Below are positions 37,756 to 47,261 of a stretch of DNA of 64,000 nucleotides, piece after piece. The stretch comes from Takakia lepidozioides (lineage: Eukaryota > Streptophyta > Takakiopsida > Takakiales > Takakiaceae). The translations under genes were made by a program, and so were the position numbers. The DNA lies in the NCBI GenBank assembly GCA_030704615.1, contig CM060734.1:58854042-58918041 (forward strand). Reading direction: 5' to 3'. The stretch's first letter is position 1. Each line of letters starts with the position of its first letter. The notes under the pieces were generated by a model. It had not been told where the DNA came from and searched no databases. It saw nothing but the letters and a program-made list of their open reading frames with translations.

Positions 37756-38010
37756 AAATTTGTGTGCGTCAACGCACACATTTTTAGGGGTCCAATAAAA
37801 GTTGACAAACACGCACACAATGGGAAAATAACTTAATAAACGTCACAAGACAATTGAAGGTAGAGGTCAGACAACAAGAACTCATAACATGAAAAAACAA
37901 CCAGATAGGCAGCGGGTCTCCAAGAAACGAGCCTGCATTGAATGAGACATAGGAAAAACAGTCCAGAGATCCAACCCTCCAAAAATGCGTGCAGTGACGC
38001 ACGCAATTTT
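37756..38010. repeat. Two palindromes in the intron between 37,691 and 38,060
   Basis: At 37,761-37,780, TGTGTGCGT and ACGCACACA flank CA. At 37,985-38,004, TGCGTGC and GCACGCA arms flank a short centre. They are relatives of the intron-1 array, with A/T-rich outer bases as there. Confidence 0.7.
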
Positions 38011-39832
38011 GGAGGGCCATAAAGGAAGAAGATGAACCTGCTTAGTTCAAATGACCCACCTGTACAGGACCTTTTTCATGGCTCCCATCTCGGCTCCGAA
38101 CTGCTACTCGAACTCTTTTGTGCGGGATATGCCCCCTCCCTGGCGAACTCTCTGAAGAAACAATTACTCCACGTTGTCGCCTTCCACTGTCTCAAGTAAT
38201 CCTCCAGAGTATCTTCGGGCAAGGTCATCGTCATCTTGTAAGCATTTAGCTGCTTCTCCAGCACCTGGTTTGCACGAGCTTCAATCTGTCAACAGACGCA
38301 ATCCAAAACGTTAGAGTCCATATCAGGGAAGATCCGTCTGTAAATTCAAGAAAAGACAGTCCACAAGATTGTCTGGCTCCAGTACGTGGCTTTGTGCAGC
38401 CATGTATCAAAAACTTGATCGCTGAAGGGCCTGATGTGGCCAGTGTTTTCGTCTCTTTCCCCCTTTGGGAAGCTATATGTGTCCTTCACTGTTGGGTCAG
38501 AATTCCAAATCTCCAACCATTTAACTTTCTGCTCGGAATCCACTACTGTAGTTGACAAGCGATGCAGCTTTTCCTGTGTCATCTCTGGCTTGGTATTGTT
38601 GTTCCAGTGATTCCTTACCTCGTTCAAGAATTGAGGCCCAAAGGCAGGGTCTGCTATTCTCAGTTGTTTCACAAAGGCGCTCATGATCTTTTTCCGAGTC
38701 TCATTCATCTTTAACTTCATTGCTTCAGCCACTCCCTTCAATGTTCTCATCCCCTCAGGGGTTTTGAAGTAGTACTTTGCTTTAGCCCTCTCCCCAGCCT
38801 CTGCTATCTCTTGCTGTAAAAACCAACCAAAAATCAGAAAACAGAATAATTTGAATTGTACTAGAAAATGACAGTTCTAGGTGATGATATACTAACCGTG
38901 TACATGTATTCCATGAATGCTCCCCTTGTCAGCTTGTACCATGTGTCACGCGTTTTGGAGGTCTGGCATTTCGCGAAGGTTTCTGGGCTGAGGATGCTCT
39001 TGAATGTGAGTTGCATTTGGCCAATATTCCAGATCATGAACAGGGTGTGTACCAGGTTTGTTTTAACATGGGCGGTTTCAGTTCCCCTGCCACAAGCAGT
39101 GGTATGTCATCACATGTCTGATATGATTCCCGAACACATACATGAGGGAAAGAATCAGGTTATTTCAGGAAAGACACTTACTTGTTCACGTCATGCATTG
39201 CTATCAAGAGCGCAATGATGTTTCCCTTGGGATCCAGCACCATGGAGGCCACACAATAGTGCCACTCCTCCTCAGTGCTATGATACCTCGATATCATGTT
39301 CTGCTAGGCAAGCAATCGGTGGTTGCCATCCCAGACATGGAACATATTGCCTGAGAAAGGCTATGTAACAAGCCTCTTGCAAATAATTGATTCAAACTCC
39401 TAGTTGATGCGTTGCCATATTGGATCCCAGCCTCCAACAATGGTCTCGTCCACCAAAACTTCCCTGCCGTTGGTGTCACCCAACGAAACGTCAAACACAG
39501 ATTGACCCTCTATGTGCCCATGGCAAAAATCTTGTTCAAGCTTTGCAATGTCATTCGTGAGGGCTGGTCGGACAAACGGCATGGAGATCAACCTGCAGAG
39601 TGGAATCATTAATTTCCCCCCAGGAACGCCCATGGCCTTGATGACTTGGGTTGAGTTCACTTTCGAGAAGGACAACAGATCTTTTGCCCTGTCCTGATAT
39701 GGCCTGCCATCGACTTTCTCCTCAACAACAACAAGTTCTTGGTCTTCATCTTCATCCTGCTCCAGGGGAGCACCTCTCCTTTTCTTCGCCTGCATTCAAA
39801 AAGAAATATTCTCTATGTAAAAGCAATGTCAC

Positions 39833-40485
39833 ATATTGAGTGCGTTGACGCATGCATTTCTGAAGCATCTACAGACTGTGCATCCTCTCTTCAAGTTGAA
39901 GATATGCATGTGCATTGATCTCGAAGTGAGAGACCCATACTCCAGAGAATGTCCTTCAGAACAACCCCAGAAATTGCGTGCGTCAACGCATGCAATTTCG
40001 GTGGGTGCTCTGAAGTGTCACTCGTGGATTTAAGACGATCATTTTGTGCTCACAAAATCGTGGCATTCAGATCTGTTTAGAGCTCCGGATGTCCATCACA
40101 GCACCCTCCGAAATTGAGTACGTTGACGCACGCAATTTCTGGGGGTCTCTTAGGGACATGTAGAGCTTGTTGTAGCGGATATCATGCAGCCCATTTCCCT
40201 CTATTCATGGCTGTACTTAGAGATGCTCAGTGCAAAACATGGCTTTCAAAGAACCTCCAGAAATTGCGTGCATTGACGCACGCAATTCTGGAGGTGCTCT
40301 GAAGGTCTTGCTCCAAACACAGCCTCCCTTCCTTGTTCAGCGAACAAAAGAAAGGAGTAAAGAAAAAACTAGCAGAACACTCATGTAACTATCAGAACAC
40401 TCACCTTGATCTACTTCACTCAACTCTGAAGAGGAAAAGACATGAATGCAGGGCATGAGATTGCATGCGTCAGCGCACGCAATTT
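39833..40485. repeat. Array of five 28-bp inverted repeats in intron 1, copy 1
   Basis: Palindromes start at about 39,833, 39,971, 40,111, 40,261 and 40,458, spaced 138, 140, 150 and 197 bases. Consensus arms are AAATTGCGTGCGT and ACGCACGCAATTT around a CA (or TG) centre. The copy at 39,971-39,998 has a single arm mismatch. Intervening DNA is also partly repeated (words like GGTGCTCTGAAG). The array lies wholly in the intron between acidic exon 1 and the ParB-like exon. The equivalent intron of copy 2 keeps the same number and similar spacing. Confidence 0.9.
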
Positions 40486-40820
40486 TCATGCCCTTCAATC
40501 TGCACCAAATGAGAGGAAGGAAGATCAACACATGTGGTACTTTCGGGGGAGCACTCCCTGATGCCTTGGATGCAGCGGCAGTATTCGTCTGCGCTGCCTG
40601 CTTCCTCTTCGGTGTCGCCTCCTTCCCAACAACACTCTTCCCCTTTGGCATGGGTTCCTTTGCAATAGCGTCGGGCTCCTCTGTCTCCATATCCTCTGTG
40701 TCGCTCTCCTCCTTGGGCAACCCCGACCGCCTGGACCTACACAGTCATTTGTTCTGTTTCCAGGGCCGAACTCTCCTCTGCTATCTCTTGAAGCATGAGA
40801 TCCAGCTTGCGGCCTCTCAT

Positions 40821-40895
40821 TCTCTCTCTAGCCCTCTTCCTCTCTCGCGCTGAGGTGAAAAAAAAAGACTGCCTTCTACGCCTACCACTCTCTCT
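40821..40895. promoter_or_regulatory. Putative bidirectional promoter of the composite element
   Basis: CT-rich spacer between the start of the ParB-methyltransferase gene (minus) and the first conserved plus-strand frame. The same divergent layout, with mirrored orientation, occurs at about 53,870-53,946 in copy 2. The transcripts may overlap; no TATA box is evident. Confidence 0.35.
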
Positions 40896-41550
40896 GTGGA
40901 AACTCAGTCTCTTGCTAGTCTCCAACTTGAAAATGAGGATGTGCTGGGCCCAGAGACGTTGTGCGAGGGGATGTCGGTGGGGCAACGCTCGCGACAATTA
41001 TGCATGGGTTCACCTCACACGTATCCACGTAGCACAGGAACATTTGTGCATTTGGCACTGGCTGCCGTCACCTCTTGTGTCCGTATGGCCATACCCTGGA
41101 TTTGATGTCCATACATATGCAAGTTGATTTTGCGCATTGCGGCGGTTCAGAACTTCTCATTGGTTCTGCACTCATTCTAGCAGCCGTGCTATGAATGCAA
41201 TGTCTGGGCCCACATGCTTGAAAACATTTATCCAACCATTGTATCCCAGATTTTCCGGCTCAGCCGTCTTTTGCACTGGATGTGGGCAGGCACATAGCTG
41301 CTTGACACCTGTTTACACAACTGTTCTTCAAGGACTCTTAAACTGTCTGTCAGGTATTGATGAACGAAATCCACGGAAGTCGTGGGCCTCTCCACTTTAG
41401 AGCTCCGTCTAGCTCGGAATTATTCGTCTTTCACCATGGGTTCGTCTGAAGCGGAGTTTTACTCTGTGGAGAAGCCTGTCCCTTTCTCGAAGGATGCCGA
41501 TTCCAATGGTTACGCAATTGTGCAGGAACATCTCCTAGCAACAGAGTTCA
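40896..41550 (+). pseudogene. Divergent Cys-rich gene of composite element (transposase N-part?), copy 1
   Basis: Conserved with the minus strand of copy 2 at about 53,190-53,870. Frames include CYECNVWAH-like and FCTGCGQAH segments (CxxC pairs suggesting a zinc ribbon), a third CxxC (VCNRCR) kept only in copy 2, and a well-kept stretch LELRLARNYSSFTMGSSEAE then FYSVEKPVPFSKDADSNGY (41,398-41,520). Frame changes and stops occur, so it is broken or contains unrecognised introns. Similarity to copy 2 ends at about 41,550, where LINE sequence begins. I infer it is the 5' part of the SWIM-transposase gene that resumes at about 42,340. Confidence 0.5.
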
Positions 41551-41564
41551 CCTGGTGGCTTCCG

Positions 41565-42240
41565 AAATTGCTTCCCCCCCCCCCCCTCCTAGCTTCAAAT
41601 GGGTCCCCACATTACCTCCGAATAACAAGCGCACAAAATTTTGTGTATATCCGCTATGGCCATCAAATCGTGCTCCAAGCACAGGCCTTCCACTCTCCCT
41701 GCCATGAATCTCTCCTTTCTTTCCTGGAACGTGAGAGGACTCGGTTCTCACCACTCTGCCCCCAAAAGGGTGAGGGTTCGAACCTGGGCCTCTACCTTTT
41801 TACAAGGCTCAAACATCCTCTTTCTGCACGAACACAAGTTAGATCAACTTAAAATCAATTCTCTGGGAGCTTCCTTGTGGCCTCCTTCCACGGCTTACTG
41901 GAACCCCACCATCATTGACTCTCGGGGAGGCACTGCTATCCTGGTGTCTCCATCTTTACAACAATCTGTTCTCTCTAGTGCGATTTGGTTTCAAGGCAGA
42001 GTCCAGTTTCTAGTAATGAATCTGGGTCAGTCATTAGGTGATGTTGGTTTCTTGAACATTTACGCACCCAATGGGGAGGAGGATAGAATTGGACTTTGGG
42101 TTCACATAAGAGACAACTTGCTGCAGCACCAAGGCATTCAACACTGGATTGTGGGAGGCGATTTCAACATGGTCGAAGATGACGCAGACAGAATGGGTAG
42201 AATGGTGTATGGCCTCTCCACATTGGAAACTTAACGCCTG
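41565..42240 (+). mobile_element. LINE APE-endonuclease fragment inserted in composite element
   Basis: The open frame 41,641-42,234 is the start of a plant L1-type LINE ORF2: LSFLSWNVRGLGS (endonuclease N-terminus), ILFLHEHKLDQL (catalytic Glu region), RGGTAILVSPSL, FLNIYAPNGEEDR, and WIVGGDFNMVEDDADR (the GDFN motif). It stops at TAA 42,232 and is not followed by RT. Its left edge is a C-homopolymer near 41,574-41,587. It separates the Cys-rich 5' part of the composite element from the SWIM-transposase part. Confidence 0.8.
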
Positions 42241-42339
42241 GGATGCAATGTGTGTAGAATAAAACTATAATCAACCCTAAAGAAAAGGATCAAGCAGTCT
42301 AGAGTTCGTTCGCTGGGGAAAGCACTATACGACTAATAC

Positions 42340-44944
42340 ATAATGATGCTTTGCTATTCTATTTCTCTTCATTCTCTGTTAGTGTGTGCAGCACGTAAGT
42401 ACTATGTTGTTCACCGTTTGAAAAACATGACTAGAGCTTGTGTACATTTTGGATTCCACAACCATCCTGTGGCGAAGGGGGATTGCCGGGAGAGTGTTCA
42501 AAACAGTATCGAAGTTGATAAGACAGGAGTACGAAAGCAATCCAACAACCACCATCTCTGCAATTGTGCTTGGAGCAAGCAAGAGTTTCCTGGAAAGCCA
42601 TATTCTGAGTGTAGGGGACTCTGTGGGCAGGAAGCTGGAGGGGCGTGCATTGGACAATGTTATGGATCACTTCTCAACCTTGAGCTCACCGAACATTAGA
42701 AACCAGGTGAATGCATTGAGGATGGGCTCTGCAAACAGAGGGCATATTGATAACATTTTGGAATTGAAGTCTCGGAGCATGTACGACTATATTCAAGATA
42801 GCGTGTTCCTAGGTCAAGGATCCAACAAAGTGTACAATTTCAAAATGTCGATAGCCGGGGAGGGTAGCGGAGTGAGTCTTGTCAAGCGCATGCAAAAAGA
42901 TGGCGATCTGCAGAACTGTTTCCTTATGTTTGATCACGTCAAACAAGTGAAAGACTGGACAACAATGGCGTGTCATGTTTACGATCCTTTCTACCAACGA
43001 GTCATGTCAATTGCAGTGTGTGACATGCAATTGGAGGATGCGGAGTCGCATCAGCTTATGTGGAGATGTCTCATTCGCATGATGGCATCCCATGGTGTCT
43101 CATCCCCAAATTTCGTTGGTTTTATGGCCGACAGTGCTCAAGCAAATTTCAATGTTGTTCGCATTGTGTTCGGTTCAGGAGATCCAAAAGTGCCAATGCC
43201 AGGAAGAGAGCGAACATGTCTTTTCCATTGGACACAGTCCCTTGAGAAACATACCAAGGCAGACATCAACCGGACATGCGGGCGATTCATCTTAAGCTAT
43301 CCAAGCAGTACAAAGATGCCAAAAGCATGGCGGAGGCGAATATTTTGTTCCAGTCAATTCATGCCTGGTGGTTCTCATCTGGGGCTGTATCAGAAGACAG
43401 TATGAGAGTGCTGGAAGACTGGCTAGCATTTTGGCACTTCCGGTACAGACAATGGGGAGCATGCATGACAACGGTACCTGAATTTCAGATCATGAATTCT
43501 CATTGGCTTTGTATGCATTTTCAATCATGTCTGCAGTCGTGGGGTGCACCTGTTTGTTCTCATGTGGGTTTTCCCTTTCTGCAGCACTTGTCAATTGAGG
43601 AGATGGCGGACTTGCCCTCTTGCAATCTAGCGGAGACAGTGCACAATGCCGCAGTCTGGAAAGCGGGGGCGGGATTTGTATCTGGCGACGGCAAAATGAT
43701 CTCATCCGAGCTCTGCAGCAACAAACGAGATAACGTAATTTCTTGAGGGGTGGCGTTGGTAGCAAAGGCCCTGACAAGTCTGAGTTGATGTTGCGAGTTG
43801 CAAAAAGATCGAGGGATCCAAACAAAATTGCTAGAGTTGTCAGCATGTGTGCGGAGGAAACTCCTCTGGTGTCCAGAGTTCCCCATCTGGAGGGCGATGA
43901 GAGATTCGGGTCCTGTAAACGGAAATTGAACACCCCTCCTGGGTCGGATGCAGACTCACACATGGTGAACAGGGACAACTTCTCCATTCCACGTGTTCCA
44001 TTGCATGAGAGGTTCGTCTCTGGAATATCCAGTGCGGAGCAACGTTTCTCACAAAGCACGCCAACATCTCCCACTATCAATGAGTCCAGCGTGCTCTAGC
44101 CTGTGGTGGAGTCCACCTGCTCCGACGAAGTGTGGCACATAGAACTGACCAGAGCTGGGTCTCGAGTGAAGTGCTCCGCAATCAGAGCCACCAATCGTGA
44201 GAAGTGCAAGTCTTCATATCCAGAGGCAGTGCCTGTACTTCGGCACCAACCTTCACCGGTTTGTTCCAGCCTTAAGGGCAGCCAGAGGCAAAAAACCACA
44301 AATTCTGGTTCTGCGCTGACGAGTGTGGTAGGTGCGTGCGTGGGACCGTGCGACCATCAGTGGTCATGAAGCCTCCTCCACCGAGCGTTTGGCCTGTCAA
44401 GGTGGGGACAAATCTCACAAGTCAGGAGATTGCAATGTTGGAGGAGGCAGGGTTCTCCCTTCAGCGAGAAGCTTCTTTGCGTGCAAGTGCTTCCACTTCA
44501 GGAAGTTCTAGAGTGCCACTAGCCAACCCAGATGCATGGCCAACAAAAAGAAATGGGAAGGTAGTATGTCGTTTCCCTCCAACTGCCGAGCACTTCGGCA
44601 AGGTGGAATCCGCTCGAATGCTTCTAGGACATGTTGCAGGCACTACGGAAGTTGCAGATCCCGGGTATGGTCGGATCTACACTATGATGACCGCTATATC
44701 TGCTATCCATGACAGATTCTACGACATCACAGTTTCAAATTTCCCCAACTGCGCCTGTCCTGATTTTGTTGGCATGCTTTCAACAAGTTTGGGAAAGAGA
44801 TGCAAATTTGTACCCTGCAAGCATCTTTATTTTATCTTCCTGAACAGAATGATTTGTGATCCCAAACGCGACATCTTCATTCACCGGGCCACCATGAGTT
44901 TCGACGAGGTGAATACACTTATGCAGCGGGATAGAAGTACATAG
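42340..44944 (+). pseudogene. MULE-like transposase with SWIM zinc finger (composite element)
   Basis: Frames in order: 42,343-42,490 (N-terminal DNA-binding-like MTRACVHFGFHNHPVAKGDC), 42,480-43,275 (core), 43,276-43,746, 43,743-44,098, and 44,336-44,944. The core shows MFDHVKQVKDWTTMACHVYD and FMADSAQANFNVV, then ERTCLFHWTQSLEKH, matching the MULE pattern of two Asp and a C-x-x-H signature. The last frame has a SWIM finger, NCACPDFVGML with VPCKHLYFIFLN (CxC...CxH). At least three frame changes (near 42,485, 43,272 and 43,745) and stops make it non-functional as read, unless some are introns. An AATAAA follows at 45,021. Similar uncharacterised SWIM proteins are common in mosses, lycophytes and ferns (recollection, not checked). 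Confidence 0.7.
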
Positions 44945-45119
44945 GAAGAAGCTGACTTTCGTCCAATGCAATTTCCACGACTGAGGAATGTGTGCCATTT
45001 TAATAGTGTGATCAATGCAAAATAAATGGGATGGATAAGCATTTGTCGACATGTTTCCGGTTTCCCATTTCCGGTGTTTTCATATTCTATTTATCCTGAA
45101 TGAATGCCACGACAATAGG

Positions 45120-45375
45120 TCCCTCGGCTATAGGCGCTACATGTTTCTGTTGACATGGCGTCTGCCACGTTGGCGAATCCCACGTGGACATGTGGACTGC
45201 CATGTAGGCATGTTGACTGCCACATCATGTTGTTCACTGCCATGTCATCACGCTCATGCCACGTCACCCTCACGCTCACGCCACATCAGCTTCTGGTCCC
45301 TCACGCTCGCGCCATGTCAGCATAGCGTGAGCGCACGCTCACGTGCTTATGCTCATGCTCACGCTCACGCGGTAG
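45120..45375. repeat. Subterminal short-repeat region after SWIM transposase
   Basis: A cluster of words CCACGTNNN, TGCCATGT, CACGCTCACG and GCCACATCA, partly in inverted orientation (for example TGAGCGCACGCTCACG), ends abruptly where LINE sequence starts at about 45,377. Short repeated sites next to transposase genes are typical of transposon subterminal regions. Similar TGACACGTCA words occur at 35,140-35,245 beyond the other side of the element. Confidence 0.4.
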
Positions 45376-45376
45376 C

Positions 45377-45640
45377 GTTGTTGGAATCCATGGAGCACTG
45401 CCTCTTGCTGTGCAACCTCTCAAGTAGAATCTGGCAGATGGTTCTAGCCTTCTACTCCCACTGGGACACATTTCCTTCACCTCCCTTGCCTTCTTTGCTT
45501 CTTCTCAACTACCACCCTGCTCAACCACATAATACATGTCATGTCTAGGCTGCTCTTAGGGCTCTCACACTTTGGAATCTGTGGAAAGTCAGGTTACCGA
45601 CATCCAAGCTGAGGGTAGAATGCTACTGGTAACCCCAGAC
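45377..45640 (+). repeat. LINE ORF2 3' fragment (zf-RVT region)
   Basis: Encodes ESMEHCLLLCNLSSRIWQMV, the C-x-x-C...H-C-type terminal domain of plant LINEs, homologous to ESLEHCLLFCHAPARVWPLV at about 63,000. Only the extreme 3' part is present. Confidence 0.7.
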
Positions 45641-47261
45641 AACCTCAGTCAAATTTTGTGATAAAAAGCTAAGGAAACAAGCATACAGACACCAATTTAT
45701 GGTCTAAAAAGGGTACAAAATACAGAAACGCAAGCTAGGATGAGCCCATGGAAGTACTGCACTATCATGATCCAGATACAGATTTAACAAAACCATCAGG
45801 TTCCCATCTGCTGGAACCAACGGACGGGAACTTCAAGATAATTGTGCAACTAAGAGAAGAACAACAATGATACCTGAAGGCTCAACACACAAAGACATTA
45901 GTAGTGAGAGAAACATACCAGCACCACTGAGAAACACAAAGAGAAACTGAGCCATAAGAGTGTTGACATTAGCAACCAGCAAGCTAAAAGGTGCATGGGT
46001 TTTTGAGGGGAAACCCCCCAGAGGCAGATCGGTGTTGTTTTGTACTTACCACGATCTGTTAACTGAGGGGAGGAAAGCGTGGTTCAATGTCTGTGCAGCT
46101 CTTCCCAAAACTTCGGAGCAACGAGGGAGGAAATTGCTTCAAGATTTCCACGACTCCCGGGGCAAAGGCAGCTTGCTCGGCTCCAATATTTCCAACACAC
46201 ATTTTGCGTGGCACCAATCAATCCCCTCCCATTGGGAGGTCCCCTGGTGAAGGGGATGATGTTGATTACAATTGGCGGCACAGGCGGGCTAGGGACCCAA
46301 ATTCCAAGCTCAGCTCAAGTTCTGAATGCAGCACATTTGTGTTCTGCTCCCCCAACTCGCCTTCTCTCCCTCCCTGCTACTGAGAACACTCATGGACAGT
46401 ATATCCCCAGCCACTCAGCACTCACTAGATAATCATCTAGTCTAGTAGGTCCTTCCTCTTATCACCGCACTCACTTCATTCCCTCATCGCAATTCAAGCT
46501 CTCTGCTCTTCGTCTCTCTCTACCCCTCTGTAGCAAGCTGGCTAGGGTCTCGGGGGAGTGCCCCCTTAGTAAGCCTTCACGGCCTTCCTTGGTGGTTATT
46601 TTTCCACTTTTGTGATACTTTATTTAAATAATTTGATTAAAAGGGTCTCCGTCCCCGTTCTATCAAATAAATAAATAAAGAAGTGAATATTCCAATATTA
46701 TGGAACCGGCTGGTATTGAAAAATAATTGTTTTTCAATACCAGGACCCGGCTGGTATTATAAAAAGTAATACCCGCCCAACAGTGGTTTGGTATTATACC
46801 ATACCCAAATACATACCACATAGGTTGCTGTTAACGCGCGTACGTAGATTTGAACCTTGGCACGCTCACCTAGCCTAACGAAAGCGGCTCGATGGATGAG
46901 ACATAGATGAAGTTAAGAGCATCCATCGTTGATCCATTCTTCTCTCTCCTCTCTCCTCTCGTCTCTCTCATGATCTCAACGGGGTATTGGAAAGGGTGAT
47001 GTTTTGTTGAAGAGTGTGGACGTGCATTCTGCGAATGAGGGATGCTCTTTATTACACTTGGATTTGTGGAGTTGGACCCCTTCGCCTTGCTTTCCTTGGA
47101 CTCTTCAGGCCTGCAGGCCTGTCTTATCTCAAAAGTGGAACTCTTAAATTGCTTTCTCATGAGCCATGATTTAAACGGGAATTATGACTGATCTAGACTA
47201 GTGTGCATGCTGCATATAATTTCTACCTCTATAGACTGAAGTAGAGAGTCGTCGCTGGCGG
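45641..47261. other. Intergenic repeat remnants
   Basis: No recognised gene. Near 46,704-46,765 the motif ACCGGCTGGTATT appears in direct and partly inverted form, as at 28,690. 46,640-46,690 is AT-rich. The frames at 45,960-46,430 carry no motif. This region should include the 3' flank of the haloperoxidase gene. Confidence 0.4.

Larger units (their letters stand above)
35595..40820 (-). pseudogene. ParB-like / DNA methyltransferase fusion gene of composite element, copy 1
   Basis: Minus-strand segments bounded by splice signals: 40541-40820 (MRGRKLDLMLQEIAEE, acidic/lysine-rich tail), 39182-39789, 38897-39086, about 38386-38813, 38060-38285, 37092-37691, 36837-36988, 36650-36814, 36207-36492, 35933-36126 and 35595-35774. 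The second segment resembles a ParB/sulfiredoxin N-domain: KLMIPLCRLISMPFVRPALT early, then NMFHVWDGNHRLLAW (the DGxHR signature). The 3' exons resemble a beta-class N4/N6 DNA methyltransferase: ADLVIVDI at the usual DPPY position (degenerate), then SPAFIQTIIETCSHPGSRIV, DLTLGTGASYHT (SAM-binding motif I) and GGRHLFGMEGD. Decay: TAG in exon 1 after MTV, TAG after WQRIN, and frameshifts near 37,570 and 38,110. Exon borders are approximate. The domain calls are by motif only. Confidence 0.65.

Noticed and set aside
39833-40485. CRISPR-like array (regular short palindromic repeats)
   Set aside because: The host is a plant nuclear genome, the spacers are long (110-170 bases) and partly conserved between copies, there are no cas genes, and the repeats lie in an intron.
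42340-44944. SWIM protein as a host gene
   Set aside because: Multiple frame breaks, a neighbouring LINE insertion and MULE catalytic-pattern residues indicate a transposase pseudogene.
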